Origin: Rhizobium sp. N324
Lineage (GTDB): Bacteria; Pseudomonadota; Alphaproteobacteria; Rhizobiales; Rhizobiaceae
DNA: 64,000 nt
Direction: 5' to 3'
Assembly: GCF_001664485.1 (NCBI RefSeq)
Contig: NZ_CP013633.1
Location: forward strand, 372,001 to 436,000
Part shown: positions 9,459 to 21,384 of the stretch, one piece after another
How the letters are laid out: every line of letters begins with the position of its first letter
Numbering within the stretch: the stretch's first letter is position 1
Program-made: the position numbers and the translations under genes
The notes under the pieces: generated by a model
Told to the model about the DNA's origin: nothing
Seen by the model: only the letters and a program-made list of their open reading frames with translations
Database searches by the model: none

Positions 9459-10351
9459 TTATGTCGCGGTCGGCATGAAGGTATCATGCTGATTGTCGCT
9501 GGCAAGGGTCGGATCGGATTCTGATTGCCGCTCCGCGACAAACGGGGAAGAGCTTTTGATTGTCGCGAAGGCGGCAGGTCTGCCGCGCTGGCGTTTGGCT
9601 TCCATGGCGGAACGTCGCCGGTAGCTTTCGACGTTCATTTCGAAGATCGTTGCGTGATGAACAAGTCGGTCCACCGCGGCAAGCGTCATAGCCGGGTCCG
9701 GAAAGACGCGGTTCCATTCTCCAAAGGGCTGATTGGCGGTGATCATGATGGAACGCCGCTCATATCTTGCGGAGATGAGTTCGAAGAGCACGCTGGTCTC
9801 GGCCTGGTCCTTGGTGACGTAGGCCAGATCGTCGAGGACAAGCAGATCGAACTTGTCGAGCTTTGTGATGGCGGACTCGAGCTGGAGTTCACGCCGTGCG
9901 ACCTGAAGCTTCTGGACGAGGTCGGTCGTGCGCGTGAACAGCACCCGCCAACCGTTCTCGATCAGCGCGAGGCCGATGGCGGCAGCGAGATGGCTCTTTC
10001 CGCCGCCGGGCGGACCGAACATGAGGATATTGGCACCTTTGGCGAGCCAGCTATCGCCGGCGGCAATGGCCATGACCTGGGCCTTGGAGACCATGGGCAC
10101 GGCGTCGAAAGCGAAGCTGTCGAGCGTCTTTCCAGGCGGCAGATGCGCCTCGGCGAGATGACGTTCGATCCTGCGATGCGCCCGTTCAGCCAGTTCATGC
10201 TCGGCGATAGTCGAGAGGAAGCGAGCCGCAGGCCACCCTTCACGATCGGCCTGTTCGGCAAATTGCGGCCACAGCGTTTTGATCGTCGGCAACCGGAGCT
10301 CATTCAGCATGATGCCGAGGCGGGCTTCGTCGATGGTGTTGTGGACGTTCT

Positions 10352-10355
<4 letters not shown>
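9459..10355 (-). CDS. istB: IstB-type transposition helper ATPase
   Basis: 298 residues with an AAA+ core: Walker A GPPGGGKSHLAAAIG, Walker B LLVLDDLAY, and the IstB-characteristic ITANQPFGEWNRVF segment. IstB controls target selection for the IstA transposase. Its start overlaps the preceding small ORF by four bases. The C-terminus carries a longer variable tail than usual. Confidence 0.92.
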
Positions 10356-11918
<1,563 letters not shown>

Positions 11919-12049
11919 TCATGAGACGCCTAAAAATTGCGCCGCGGCGGGGGTGTAACTCCGGTCGGGCTACGCCCTCCCTTCGTCACACCCCCGCCGC
12001 CGAGTCTCATCCTGATTGACGCTGAGTCTCACCTTGATTGCCGCCGCGC

Positions 12050-12352
12050 ACAGATGGTGCTGTTGCCGAAGAAGAACGCCGAGGAGCGCCCCTGCAGCTT
12101 CATCGTGAAGCTTGCATTCCGGCGCAACCCGCGTCCGCCAAGGTCCGTTGCGCGTTTCCATGAATCGTCAAGACATTGCGGATCATCTCGGCCTGACCAT
12201 TGAGACCCTGGCCCACACCGTTACGAAACTTGCGTCGCGCAACATCGTTATTCCCGAGGGCAGGCACGACCTGCGGAACGTCAATCTTGTCCGCTGGTAC
12301 GGTTATCGGGCGACACTGATGATTTTTCCGAGGATTTCTGTCAGAGGGTAAA
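12050..12352 (+). pseudogene. fixK-like regulator pseudogene, 3' part
   Basis: Directly after the IS21 duplication the frame reads AQMVLLPKKNAEERPCSFIVKLA. After another frameshift near 12160 it continues [25 protein letters not shown], the FixK helix-turn-helix, and then [10 protein letters not shown]. The gene therefore carries an IS insertion and at least two frameshifts and cannot make a FixK protein. Confidence 0.78.
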
Positions 12353-12579
12353 CCTCAACACACGCGACAAGCCGCGGGATCGACATTCATGCCCTCCGCG
12401 AACTTCTCGACGCGATATGAGCTCAGTCACGGCAATCCCAAGCTGTTCAGCAGCGCCGATGTTCGCCGAGCGTGCTTGTCCTTCGGTGATTCCTACATCG
12501 CTTGCAGGCTGCCATGTCCCTCGCAAGGGCGCTGGGCAAGCAGGCAAAAATTGGGACCTTCTGCCTTTTTTCCTCGAAT

Positions 12580-12593
12580 TTGACGGGCGTCAA
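12580..12593 (+). promoter_or_regulatory. Anaerobox-like site upstream of azu
   Basis: TTGACGGGCGTCAA is a perfect palindrome fitting TTGAY-N4-RTCAA, 72 bp before the azu start, suggesting micro-oxic control of pseudoazurin. Confidence 0.75.
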
Positions 12594-12665
12594 AGAGCCC
12601 AATTCCGGCATCTGCTAAGACACATTCATGAGGCTGATTGGGTCTCGCAGAACAGGAGCTTGCAA

Positions 12666-13109
12666 ATGCGGTTAAAATTCGGTCTGATCGCTGCAGCGGC
12701 AGCCTTGATTGTTTCGGCAGCGCCGTTGATGGCGGCCGATCACCAGGTTCGGATGCTCAACAAAGGCACGGAAGGCGCGATGGTGTTCGAGCCTGGCTTC
12801 CTGAAGATCGCCCCAGGCGACACCGTCACCTTCATCCCCACCGACAAGGGCCACAACGTCGAAACCTTCAAAGGCCTCATTCCGGATGGCGTTGCCGACT
12901 TCAAGTCAAAGCCGAATGAGCAATATCGCGCGAGATTCGATGTTCCAGGCGTCTATGTCCTGAAATGCACCCCACATTCCGGCATGGGCATGGTTGCCCT
13001 GATCCAGGTGGGTGACAGTCCGCCCAATCTCGAAGCGATCAAGACCGCAAAGGTGCCGAACATGGTGCGCAAGCGGCTCGATGCCGACCTCACAAACATC
13101 ACCCAGTGA
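12666..13109 (+). CDS. azu: Pseudoazurin, periplasmic blue copper protein
   Basis: 147 residues. The ATG at 12666 was chosen over the longer frame because it gives a clean signal peptide ([21 protein letters not shown], cleavage near residue 24) and has AGGAGC upstream. Copper ligands are visible as His63 (KGHNVE), Cys101, His104 and Met109 in [11 protein letters not shown]. Pseudoazurins shuttle electrons in the periplasm, classically to nitrite reductase; no such gene is seen here, so its partner in this organism is unknown. Confidence 0.95.
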   Translation: MRLKFGLIAAAAALIVSAAPLMAADHQVRMLNKGTEGAMVFEPGFLKIAPGDTVTFIPTDKGHNVETFKGLIPDGVADFKSKPNEQYRARFDVPGVYVLKCTPHSGMGMVALIQVGDSPPNLEAIKTAKVPNMVRKRLDADLTNITQ

Positions 13110-14072
13110 GACACAGCAGGTGCGGATGACCGCGCAGCCCATGACGATGGCTTTCGTGGCAGCTGTTTGCCTCGCCAGGAGCAGCTGATGCTCAGTGAGC
13201 ATCGAGCACAGCCAGGCGCTGTCAGGCAAGACGTCCAAGGCAGTGGTCGGACACGGTTGTCGGCAAAGCCGATGCCGAAACCTGGTGGGACCGTCGAGAA
13301 AGTGAATGTGGCCTGTGAAAAGAGCTATGATCTGCACGGCAGACCTGTGAAGGAACGCGTGGGCAAGATCACTAGCCCGGCGGCAATCTCGCTGACGACG
13401 AATATAACGAGGTCGTTTTTTTGCGCGGCAGTCGTGAAGGAGATGCCAGCCAAAACCCGGGGTCTCGTTCTGGTTACCCAAGAATTGCACGGAAGGCGCA
13501 GTCGAACGTTTGATCGAAATCCCCGCGGCAGGCAAGTCCTACAACTACGAGACCCCTGCCTCGTCCTTCGACGTGCTCGAACAACCGCGTTCGTGAGAGG
13601 GCGAGAGCCGTCGATCAGTGGCGCTCGGTAGCTCACCTCGCGACAAGGCTCCTTCAGGCGCCTGCGCGGCCGCCATAATCGCGATGGGCACAACTCTGCG
13701 GACCGGCGCTTGCCCACGCCACCTTAAAGGTTCGACGTCAGTCGCCAACGATACCCTGGGCCGGGGCCTGCCGAGATCGAGCTGTATTTGAATGAGCCGA
13801 AAAGCTCGACGATAACGACCTCGACGTCCAGGCGGTGATACGGGCGCCCATCTACTTGTGACAGGGCGGCCCGATGACCGTATTTGTGAGTGCGCCCGCC
13901 CTGCTTCACACGAACTTGCGACGTCGATCCTCCTCGACGTGCCGTTGTCGACGGGACTCCTGGGAAGATAACTGCAGGGTCCTCGATCGAGAAACGGGAA
14001 CTCGATGTCTTCTCGCGCGGCTTTGATGCGTTTCGTGTCGCCGGAACCGATGCACACTTCCGGCGACAAGTA
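13110..14072. other. 963 bp without a confident gene
   Basis: No full-length gene is seen. A plus-strand stretch around 13445-13595 reads like a coding fragment (EGAVERLIEIPAAGKSYNYE) and ends in a stop; frames before it are shifted. I do not recognise it. It looks like decayed coding DNA. Confidence 0.5.
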
Positions 14073-15425
14073 CTAGGCTGCCTTGCTGTGCGTGTGCCCG
14101 TGCGAGCTAAAATAGGCGTCGAATGCCGCCGCGACTGCACGGACCATGAAGCGCGCCTCCTCGCATACGACAATCCGCTCACCGCTGATCGTCACGACGC
14201 CGTCGGCCATAAGCTCGTCGAGACGGTCGTTGCGCTCGACAAGGAAGCCGGTGTCGAAACCCGATCCGCTGCTCAACTGGCCGAGATCGGCTTCGAAATC
14301 GCACATCAGCCTCTCGATGACCCTCGCCCGAAGCTTGTCCTCCTCGCTGAGAAGATATCCCTTGGCGGTCGGCAGCACCCCGAAGGCAATTCGCTCGGCA
14401 TAGAGGCCGAGAGGCACGTGGTTCTGCATATAGCCGGCCGGCAGCCGCCCGATCGCAGATGCGCCGAGGCCGATCAGGCTATCGCAATCATCCGTGGTAT
14501 AGCCCTGGAAGTTTCTCCTCAGCGCTCTGTTGCGCGCGGCGAGCGCCAACTGATCGTTCGGCAGTGCAAAATGATCGAGCCCAATGCGCAGATATCCGGC
14601 CTTCTGGAGCTCCTCGGCGATCACTTCCGCCTGCTCGTTCCGCTGTTTTGCGTCCGGCAGCGATGCTTCGTCGATCAGGCGCTGATGTTTCTTAAAAGCG
14701 GGTATGTGAGCGTAACCGAAAACGGCGAAACGTTCGGGACGCAGTTCTGCAGCCAGCCGGACCGTCTCGATGCAAGATTGGACAGTCTGTTTTGGAAGGC
14801 CATAAATTAGGTCGAAGTTGATGCTGCTGACGCCTGCTGAGCGCAACCCGGCGACCGCCCTTTCCGTCTGCTCAAAGGATTGCAGCCGCTTGATACCGGC
14901 CTGCACGATCGGATCGAAGCTCTGGACGCCGAGGCTTGCGCGGTCGACGCCGTTTTCGGCGAGCGCATCGATCATGGGGGCGACCAATGTGCGAGGGTCG
15001 ATCTCGACTGCGACGCCGGCTTTCGCTTCAAACGTGAAGGCACTCCTGAGCTTTGCCATTAGAGCCGAAAATTCCTGCGGCTTCATGACCGACGGCGTGC
15101 CGCCGCCGAAATGCACGTACTTGACGGGCACGTCGTTTCCGGCCGCAAAAGAGACGAGCTCGATCTCTTCCTTCATCACGTCGAGATAGTCGGCGACCGG
15201 AGCGTCTTGCCGGGTGATGGTCGTGTGGCAGCCGCAGTACCAGCATATCGAACGGCAGAACGGGACGTGGAGATAAACCGAAACTGGGCCAGCCGCGGCG
15301 ATATGGGCGAGATTGCCGGCATATTCATCCGGCCCCACGGCTGCAGAAAAAGCCGCCGCCGTCGGGTAACTCGTATAACGCGGAACCCGCGCATCGCCGT
15401 ATTTGGCGATCAGATCATCAGACAT
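14073..15425 (-). CDS. hemN: HemN, oxygen-independent coproporphyrinogen III dehydrogenase
   Basis: 450 residues from the ATG at 15425 (AAAAGGGA upstream). A radical-SAM cluster motif CRSICWYC lies at about residues 57-64 and is followed by the extra Cys of CGC, as in HemN. VHFGGGTPS and the SLGVQSFD segment are also family signatures. It converts coproporphyrinogen III to protoporphyrinogen IX without oxygen and so supports haem synthesis for the cbb3 oxidase in micro-oxic cells. Confidence 0.95.
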   Translation of the reverse strand: MSDDLIAKYGDARVPRYTSYPTAAAFSAAVGPDEYAGNLAHIAAAGPVSVYLHVPFCRSICWYCGCHTTITRQDAPVADYLDVMKEEIELVSFAAGNDVPVKYVHFGGGTPSVMKPQEFSALMAKLRSAFTFEAKAGVAVEIDPRTLVAPMIDALAENGVDRASLGVQSFDPIVQAGIKRLQSFEQTERAVAGLRSAGVSSINFDLIYGLPKQTVQSCIETVRLAAELRPERFAVFGYAHIPAFKKHQRLIDEASLPDAKQRNEQAEVIAEELQKAGYLRIGLDHFALPNDQLALAARNRALRRNFQGYTTDDCDSLIGLGASAIGRLPAGYMQNHVPLGLYAERIAFGVLPTAKGYLLSEEDKLRARVIERLMCDFEADLGQLSSGSGFDTGFLVERNDRLDELMADGVVTISGERIVVCEEARFMVRAVAAAFDAYFSSHGHTHSKAA

Positions 15426-15481
15426 TTTCGCATCCCTTTTCAAAACAGGATGCTTTATGACCTCCGGCCGCGCCGGCTTCC

Positions 15482-15495
15482 TTGTCCCAAATCAA
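15482..15495 (-). promoter_or_regulatory. Imperfect anaerobox upstream of hemN
   Basis: TTGTCCCAAATCAA keeps one half (ATCAA) but is degenerate in the other. It lies 57 bp before hemN, the usual distance for FixK/FnrN control. Suggestive only. Confidence 0.35.
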
Positions 15496-15660
15496 TGATG
15501 ACGTCTCAGGCCAGAATCAGCCGGATCTTTGTCCGCTGTGAAAGTCGGCACTTTCGAACCCGCCTAACATCTCGTTCTGACATGGGTCGAGCCGCGGTCC
15601 CGGCTGTTCGAAGAGACGTGCCACAAGGAAATGAGCAAGAATGACTGATACGCAAAACGG

Positions 15661-16133
15661 GTGAAACAAATTGGTGTCCGCGTGCTGTCGCCGGTCGAGC
15701 CATCCCACGGTTTCGGCTCGCTCCATGCGCTGGCCCCCGGCGATAGTTTGTTGATCGCCAGTGGAACTGGTGCCGGCCTAACGGCGGGAATCTCGAGCGA
15801 AGCCTACCGAAACGCGGAAGTCGTGGTCGTTTTCCAATTCCACAGGCCCTCGCCGCGGCCGCCGACGTGATCGTCAAGGTGCGCCTCGATCAATGAGGTC
15901 GCCCTGCTGTCGCCTGAAAAGACGCTAGTCGCTTTCTTCTATCCCGCAGCCAACAATGAGTTGCTCAAGCGGGCTCTGCATTCGGGCGCGAATATAAGCG
16001 CCATAGACATGGTCCCGCGCATCAGCCGTGCACAGAAGATGAATGGGAAAGATCGGGGTTACCGGGCGGTCATCGAAGCGAGTGCGAACTTCAGGTGTTT
16101 CTTCACCGGGCAGATCACCGCGCGGTATTTCTA
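15661..16133 (+). pseudogene. pntA-like transhydrogenase alpha-subunit remnant
   Basis: Fragments in different frames resemble the N-terminal domain of NAD(P) transhydrogenase alpha: ALLSPEKTLVAFFYPAANNE, DMVPRISRAQKMNGK and GYRAVIEASANFRCFFTGQ. The frame shifts near 15885 and the fragment stops at FTGQITA. There is no intact gene; the rest of the subunit is missing. Confidence 0.7.
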
Positions 16134-16147
16134 GGGTCTCCTCAGTT

Positions 16148-16603
16148 TTACGTCGCCTTGAGGTCCGTCAGGACCTTGTCAAAAGCATCCTTGACCGGCT
16201 TTGAGATTTCCTCCACCGCCCTGCTTGAGAGCACCCGGACTTCCTTGGCGTGCTGCAAACTTGTCTCAACGCGCTTGCGGAAAAAGGTCGACTGCTGTTC
16301 GAGGATCTGCGACGGCGAATTCGCGCCCAGCAAAGCTTGCAAATGTGAGAAGCTGGCCTCGGCGTCGGCCTGCAGTGCAGCGATCGTCTTCCACCACAAT
16401 TCGTTGCCGAATAGACTTGTCGTTTCGAGGATCGGAGGCAGCATTTTCTGTGTCGCTTCAGCGCCGGACGCAAATTTCAAAAAAGCCTCTGTCACCTTCT
16501 TGTTCCCCTTTTCAACAGATGCGCCGAACTGATCTGGCACCTTGAGCGACGATGACCCCGGGTTTTCGATCGTTTCAAAGGATCTTTCGGAAATCTTGGT
16601 CAT
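16148..16603 (-). CDS. Phasin-family protein, copy 1
   Basis: 151 residues starting MTKISERSFETIEN, with the amphipathic helical composition and phasin core (FLKFASGAEATQKMLPPILE, LFGNELWWKTIAALQADAEA). Phasins coat polyhydroxybutyrate granules, a major carbon store of bean-type bacteroids. The start has GAAGGAAA upstream. A -24/-12 promoter lies about 190 bp upstream. A nearly identical copy lies inverted at 63447-63902. Confidence 0.85.
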   Translation of the reverse strand: MTKISERSFETIENPGSSSLKVPDQFGASVEKGNKKVTEAFLKFASGAEATQKMLPPILETTSLFGNELWWKTIAALQADAEASFSHLQALLGANSPSQILEQQSTFFRKRVETSLQHAKEVRVLSSRAVEEISKPVKDAFDKVLTDLKAT

Positions 16604-16789
16604 TGCATTTTCCTTCTCTTTGAGTTGGTTGCAAGCTGTGACATCGGGATTGACCCTTCCGCCGGCGGACTATGCATGGCCGCTTGGTAGAACGCGGATC
16701 CGATGACGAACGGTCAGGTGGCCTCCGTTCCGTTCGTTTCATGAACCGGCATAATGCAGACTGCTTTCTGCCGCTTGTAACCAGGGATC

Positions 16790-16805
16790 AGCAAACACCA
16801 TGCCA
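16790..16805 (-). promoter_or_regulatory. Sigma-54 promoter of phasin copy 1
   Basis: TGGCATGGTGTTTGCT on the minus strand fits TGGCAYG-N4-TTGCW with 10 bases between the invariant GG and GC. It is conserved in copy 2. Confidence 0.75.
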
Positions 16806-16951
16806 ACTGCTCCGACGCGCCAAGAAGATGATTTTCTTTTATCAATGGGCGGGTTGAGGGCAGGTTGATGTGTATTTGACGGAGACCGGCGAACAAAACG
16901 TTCCAATCACGACAAACCTGACAAAAGTGGCGGTGACCTTGCCCCCAAGTT

Positions 16952-18022
16952 TTATCCAGTTTTGAGTTCGCTCCGACGGTTTTGGGTTGCTGTATTTGCG
17001 GCGGTAGCGGCGGGTTGCGGTGCGGAGCCATTCCGGCTGCGCAGCACCGCATCACGTCGCGGGTTGATGGTCTGGGCGAACTCGGCCGGTGTCAGCCAGC
17101 CGAGGCCGGAATGCGGTCGATGATCGTTGTAATCGCTGCACCAGTTTGAAAGCGCTGACCGAGCATACGCCAGTGACGAGAAGAGCGTTTCATTCAGGAA
17201 CTCGTCTCGCAGCCGCCCATTGAAGCTTTCGATGAAGGCGTTCTGGATCGGCTTGCCGGGCGCGATGTAGTGCCATTCCACCTTGGTCCGATCCGTCCAT
17301 TGCAGGATCGCGTTGCTGGTGAACTCACTGCCATTGTCGCTGACGATCATCTTCGGTTTGCCTCGCCCCTCGATGATCCGGTCCAACTCACGAGCAACCC
17401 GCAGGCCGGAAAGGGACGTATCGGCGACGAGCGCCAGGCACTCCCTGGTGCAATCATCGACCACGGTCAGCACTCGGAACCTGCGCCCATCGGTGAACTG
17501 ATCCGACACGAAGTCCAACGACCAGCGATCATTGGCTGCCATCGGGATCAGCATCGGCGCTCGTGTGCCTATCGCTCGCTTGCGGCCGCCGCGCTTGCGC
17601 ACGGCCAGCTTTTCCTCTCGATAGAGCCGGAAGAGCCGCTTGTGGTTCACAAGATGTCCCTCACGTCTGAGCAGCACATGAAGACGTCGATAGCCAAAGC
17701 GGCGGCGTTCATGGGCCAGCGCCTTCATCCGATCGCGAAGGTCATGGTCGTCACCGCGCCTGGTTTCGTAACGGATCGTCATCCGACAATAGCCGATGGC
17801 TTTACACGCCCGCCGTTCGCTCATCTGATGTTGATCAACCAGATGCGCGACAGCTCGCCGCTTTGCTGCGGGCGTCACCACTTCTTTCCCAAAAGGTCTT
17901 TCAAAGCGGCATTGTCGAGCATGGCATCTGCCAGAAGCCGCTTCAGCTTTGTGTTTTCGTCCTCCAGCGTCTTCAGCCGTTTGGCTTCCGACACTTCCAT
18001 GCCGCCGAACTTCGCTTTCCAT
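16952..18022 (-). CDS. IS3 orfB transposase (DDE)
   Basis: The open frame holds the HTH-like N-terminus ([21 protein letters not shown]) and an rve integrase core with DFVSDQF (first Asp), [10 protein letters not shown] (second Asp) and [12 protein letters not shown] (Glu). The part upstream of about 17880 is only frame overlap with orfA; translation probably enters by a programmed shift near the end of orfA. It appears intact. Confidence 0.85.
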   Translation of the reverse strand: MESEVRRHGSVGSQTAEDAGGRKHKAEAASGRCHARQCRFERPFGKEVVTPAAKRRAVAHLVDQHQMSERRACKAIGYCRMTIRYETRRGDDHDLRDRMKALAHERRRFGYRRLHVLLRREGHLVNHKRLFRLYREEKLAVRKRGGRKRAIGTRAPMLIPMAANDRWSLDFVSDQFTDGRRFRVLTVVDDCTRECLALVADTSLSGLRVARELDRIIEGRGKPKMIVSDNGSEFTSNAILQWTDRTKVEWHYIAPGKPIQNAFIESFNGRLRDEFLNETLFSSLAYARSALSNWCSDYNDHRPHSGLGWLTPAEFAQTINPRRDAVLRSRNGSAPQPAATAANTATQNRRSELKTG

Positions 18023-18141
18023 TTATAGATGCTGGCATCGCTGACACCGTGTTTGCGGCAAAGCTCCAAGACCGGCGTGCCAGCCTCGTGCTCCTTCAGA
18101 ATCCCGATGATCTGTTCGTCTGTGAAACGGTTGCGCTTCAT
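17875..18141 (-). CDS. IS3 orfA, HTH protein
   Basis: 88 residues ([21 protein letters not shown]...) with a helix-turn-helix ([19 protein letters not shown]) and the leucine-zipper tail ([18 protein letters not shown]) typical of IS3 OrfA. It overlaps orfB. Confidence 0.88.
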   Translation of the reverse strand: MKRNRFTDEQIIGILKEHEAGTPVLELCRKHGVSDASIYKWKAKFGGMEVSEAKRLKTLEDENTKLKRLLADAMLDNAALKDLLGKKW

Positions 18142-18335
18142 TCTCTGGTCCTCTCAATGGGCCAGAGCTTACTTCAAAATGGATTATCTCGACGGGGCAA
18201 GGTCACCACCATCGCAGCGCTAACTTTGTGGATGGAATGCCACACGAAGTAACTACGTTCGTTCGTTTGCGCAGACGACGAGCAGCAGGAGACAACAAAC
18301 GATCTGAAGGTAACAGCGTTGACTTGTTCGCGAGA

Positions 18336-18653
18336 TCACGCAGTAACCTTGTCTGCCGCGACATGGATCTGACAGTTCTTCGGGCAGACGCGCGCGCAGG
18401 CGCCGCAACCAATGCAGCGGCCGGCCTCATCGACAACCATGATCATACGATTGAGCTCGCCATCGAAGTCTTCCTCCTCGTCGTCGCAGATGCCGAGGAT
18501 TTCACCCGCTTCACCGACGCCATAGAGGTGCATGACTTCGCGAGAGCAGGCTTTGAAGCATCGGCCACAGCCGATGCAGGTTGTAGCATCGATGCAGGTC
18601 AGGTACTCCGGCACCCAGCTGGAGCCGTCGCGCGTGACGAAAGGGCCAGTCAT
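18336..18653 (-). CDS. fdxB: FdxB, nif-type 2[4Fe-4S] ferredoxin III
   Basis: 105 residues with two cluster motifs, CIGCGRCFKACS and CIGCGACARVCP, separated by the acidic insert DDEEEDFDGE that marks nif-associated ferredoxin III. It probably donates electrons for nitrogenase or cofactor assembly. It overlaps the DUF683 gene by four bases and is the last gene of the nif operon; 130 bp later the IS3 element begins. Confidence 0.93.
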   Translation of the reverse strand: MTGPFVTRDGSSWVPEYLTCIDATTCIGCGRCFKACSREVMHLYGVGEAGEILGICDDEEEDFDGELNRMIMVVDEAGRCIGCGACARVCPKNCQIHVAADKVTA

Positions 18654-18853
18654 CGTGAATTCTCCAATGCAGCGAGCTCTTCCTTCGCAGCGTTCAACTC
18701 GGCGAAGGCGTCGAACGTCTCTCCTGCAATGGTCTTGATTCTAGCCCAATTAATCGGAAGGTCCTCGGCAAGATCGTGCAACTCCATCTTCGCAGCGGCG
18801 GCGCGGGACTGCAGCTTGCGGACCTTCTTCAGCTGCTCCACAATGTCTGACAT
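18650..18853 (-). CDS. CCE_0567/DUF683-family small nif protein
   Basis: 67 residues, helical (MSDIVEQLKKVRKLQSRAAAAKMELHDLAEDLP...), always found between the NifX-associated gene and fdxB in diazotrophs. Function unknown. It overlaps fdxB by four bases (ATGA). Confidence 0.88.
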   Translation of the reverse strand: MSDIVEQLKKVRKLQSRAAAAKMELHDLAEDLPINWARIKTIAGETFDAFAELNAAKEELAALENSR

Positions 18854-18877
18854 GATCTCTTTCCTCGAAAATTGATT

Positions 18878-19363
18878 TCATGATGCCCGCGCCACGTCGG
18901 GATAGGTTTCGATAACTTCAATAGCGTCATCGACCATTTTCGTGCCGGTCTCGGCGAGCTTGCCTAGCGTCTCAAAGCCGAACCGGTGGACATCGCGCAG
19001 GGTCTTCGACAGAACGACCAACCGTCCAGTCGTCAAAAGCAAGCGGCCGAAGCCCTCATGGCCGATCGTCATGATCGGCGATGCCAACAGGCCTGTGCAC
19101 TCTTCGATCACAAGCCCCACGCAACTGTAAAAATTCTGTAGCCTCCACAGCACATCAGGATCCGGGTCGCCTATGATCGGGATCTTACGGCGCTGCTCCT
19201 TGGTGAGGATGAAGTCGGCCAGCAGGTCAGCGTCCGATTTGCCTTCCCACGCCCCATGGGCATCCTGAGCGCGGATGAGCCTTATCAGGCATCTGAGAAA
19301 AGGGGTGGCGAGATCCCCTTCGTTGACAGCAGGGCCATTCGTACTTCCTGTCAATGTACCCAT
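18878..19363 (-). CDS. NifX-associated protein (DUF269), copy 1
   Basis: 161 residues matching the DUF269/NifX-associated family (ATPFLRCLIRLIRAQDAHGAW, TGRLVVLSKTLRDVHRFGFE). It has a strong ribosome site (GAGGAGG) and starts 3 bp after the truncated nifE. The family sits in FeMo-cofactor gene clusters; its biochemical role is unknown. A divergent second copy is at 54974-55459. Confidence 0.9.
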   Translation of the reverse strand: MGTLTGSTNGPAVNEGDLATPFLRCLIRLIRAQDAHGAWEGKSDADLLADFILTKEQRRKIPIIGDPDPDVLWRLQNFYSCVGLVIEECTGLLASPIMTIGHEGFGRLLLTTGRLVVLSKTLRDVHRFGFETLGKLAETGTKMVDDAIEVIETYPDVARAS

Positions 19364-19366
19364 GTC

Positions 19367-19699
19367 CTAGTCCTCCTCATCGAAAGGCTTCTTTTCAATG
19401 GCGCCTGCGTCGGTCAGCGCCGTGAAGCTCGTGCGCCAGAGCGTTGGACCTGAGGAAGCCGATCCGCGGTTGTCCCAGGAATTGCCCTCACAGCCGAGAG
19501 GCCCATGGATCAGGTGCGCGACGTCGGTGATCGGCTGCAGCACGATCTTGGCGCCATCGAAAGCGCATCCGCCGGCTGCCGCCCCGGGGATCAGCGGCTT
19601 CGAACAGCCGTTTTTGCGCGCCTTGGAATCCTTGCTGCGGTTCTTCTCGCAGGCAGGCTCGTCAAAGACATCCTGGACTTTAGCATTGAGCAAGGGCAT
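19367..19699 (-). pseudogene. nifE: Truncated nifE fused to a short foreign tail
   Basis: 110 codons. Residues 1 to about 92 are the N-terminus of NifE (KNGCSKPLIPGAAAGGCAFDGAKIV... HLIHGPLGCEGNSWDNRG... WRTSFT), including two cluster-region cysteines. The frame then ends within about 18 residues (ALTDAGAIEKKPFDEED). Full NifE is about 470 residues. A deletion joined early nifE to the end of another gene; because the next gene is the NifX-associated one, the tail may be the end of nifX. nifN is missing. The fragment cannot act as a NifEN scaffold. Confidence 0.85.
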
Positions 19700-19722
19700 T
19701 GCGGTCTCCAAGTTCAGATGAA

Positions 19723-19750
19723 GGCGGCCGGCCTAGCAAGGCCGACCGCC
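19723..19750 (-). promoter_or_regulatory. Hairpin between nifK and truncated nifE
   Basis: Twelve-base arms (GGCGGCCGGCCT / AGGCCGACCGCC, one mismatch) around a 4-base loop, 8 bp after the nifK stop. It probably sets mRNA stability or partial termination. Confidence 0.7.
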
Positions 19751-19757
19751 GCCGCTC

Positions 19758-21299
19758 CTAGCGGGTCAGGTCGTAAGAATAGTCCGTCACACCCGGCTCG
19801 CTCGTCTCGCGATCGAGCTTGTCGAAGATCTTGTCGAGGATCGTCGTCAGGACGCGCAGGCCGCCCTGGTAGCCCATGAGCGGGAAACGGTGGTGATGGT
19901 GCCGGTCGAATATCGGAAAGGTCAGCCGGATCAATGGGGTGCCGGTGTCGCGCTCGAGATACTTGCCATAGGAATTGCCGATCATAAGATCAACCGGCTC
20001 GGTAAAGAGCAGCGAGCGCAACGCCCACAGGTCCTTGCCCGCCCAGACCTGGGCATCCTTGCCGAAGGGCGAGGATGCGAGCAACGCCTTCATCTCGGCT
20101 TCCCAGGCCGACGTGCCGTTGGTAGCAAGGCAGTGGGTCGGCTCACCGCCGGTTTCCAAGACGAACCGGGCAACGGCGTAGACGAAGTCAGGATCGCCGT
20201 AGATCGCGTATTTCTTCCCGTGCAGCCAGGCTTGGCTATCTGCCATAGCGTCGACGAGACGGCCGCGTTCCAGGCCGATTGCCGGAGGAATTTCCTTGCC
20301 GGTAATCTCCGAGACCTTCATCAGGAATTCGTCGGTCGCCTGAACACCCAGCGGATAATGGAACGAAGCCGTAACCTGACCGACCTCCTTGCAATATTCC
20401 AGCGTTTTGCGCGTGTTATAGTGCTGCAGCGACAGGGTCGCTTCGGCATTCAACGCCGTTTTCAAGTCCTCGATCTTCGTGCCGCCGTCATACATGCGGT
20501 ACGTACCGTCAGACGGCGTGTCGAACTGGTCGGAGGCATCCTGGATGAAGATGTAGGATACGCCCATCATGTCGAGCAGGCGCTTCAGTTCGCGGTTGTT
20601 GCCGACGCAGAAGCCGTCGAAGCCGGGAATGATGTTGATGGCTTGAGCAACCTCCTTCCGCTCGTTGCCTTTCCAGAAGTTCTCCAGAATGCCCTTGATC
20701 ATGCCGTCATAGCCATCGACGTGGCTGCCGACGAAGGCAGGCGTGTGGGCGAAAGGAACATCGAAGTCGTGCGGGACCGACCCTTCGTTCTTTGCGTTTT
20801 CGATGAAGCCGTGGAGGTCGTCTCCAATGACTTCGGCCATGCAGGTGGTCGAGACGGCGATCATCTTTGGATCGTAGAGCTTGTATGTATTGGCGAGCCC
20901 GTCGACCATGTTCTTCAACCCGCCGAACACTGCCGCGTCCTCCGTCATCGAGGACGAGACCGCCGATGAAGGCTCCTTGAAGTGACGCGACAGATGCGAA
21001 CGGTAATAAGCGACGCAGCCCTGGCTGCCATGGACGAAGGACATCGTTTGCTCAAAGCCTGCGGCTGCGAAGACGGCACCGAGCGGCTGGCAGGCTTTGG
21101 CCGGGTTCACGACCAGGGCTTCGCGGCCCAGGTTCTTTTCGCGATACTCCCAGGTCTTCGTGAAGTCGTTTTGATCGGCAACGACCTGATCCGGGTGGGG
21201 GCATTCGAAATTGGCTTTCTTCTCGGCGAGCATCTGCCTGTATTCCGGCTCGCGGAACAGGGGAGCATGGTCAAGAACTTTTTCCGCCGACTGCGGCAT
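19758..21299 (-). CDS. nifK: NifK, nitrogenase MoFe protein beta chain
   Basis: 513 residues from [15 protein letters not shown] (AAAGGTG upstream; the longer frame is not used). P-cluster cysteines are visible in [37 protein letters not shown] and [14 protein letters not shown]. Length and motifs match functional NifK. It is the third gene of nifHDK. Confidence 0.98.
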   Translation of the reverse strand: MPQSAEKVLDHAPLFREPEYRQMLAEKKANFECPHPDQVVADQNDFTKTWEYREKNLGREALVVNPAKACQPLGAVFAAAGFEQTMSFVHGSQGCVAYYRSHLSRHFKEPSSAVSSSMTEDAAVFGGLKNMVDGLANTYKLYDPKMIAVSTTCMAEVIGDDLHGFIENAKNEGSVPHDFDVPFAHTPAFVGSHVDGYDGMIKGILENFWKGNERKEVAQAINIIPGFDGFCVGNNRELKRLLDMMGVSYIFIQDASDQFDTPSDGTYRMYDGGTKIEDLKTALNAEATLSLQHYNTRKTLEYCKEVGQVTASFHYPLGVQATDEFLMKVSEITGKEIPPAIGLERGRLVDAMADSQAWLHGKKYAIYGDPDFVYAVARFVLETGGEPTHCLATNGTSAWEAEMKALLASSPFGKDAQVWAGKDLWALRSLLFTEPVDLMIGNSYGKYLERDTGTPLIRLTFPIFDRHHHHRFPLMGYQGGLRVLTTILDKIFDKLDRETSEPGVTDYSYDLTR

Positions 21300-21384
21300 A
21301 GTAAGCACCTTTCTTTTCATCGCGCCGCACCGGTGGCGGCAATGGGATGTCATCTGTCACGAGTGCGGATCAAGTCCGATGGGA

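Larger units (their letters stand above)
16148..16933 (-). repeat. Phasin-region inverted repeat, arm 1
   Basis: About 785 bp (phasin gene plus upstream region) match 63118-63902 in opposite orientation with few differences. The match stops at the phasin stop codon on one side and at the IS3 end (16934) on the other, so the IS3 insertion or a rearrangement removed the original upstream flank here. Confidence 0.88.
16934..18205 (-). mobile_element. IS3-family element (about 1.27 kb)
   Basis: Ends share the inverted repeat TGACCTTGCCCC. It holds orfA and orfB in overlapping frames. It is inserted between fdxB and the phasin region. A 95-bp remnant of the same element lies at 35825-35924. Confidence 0.85.
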
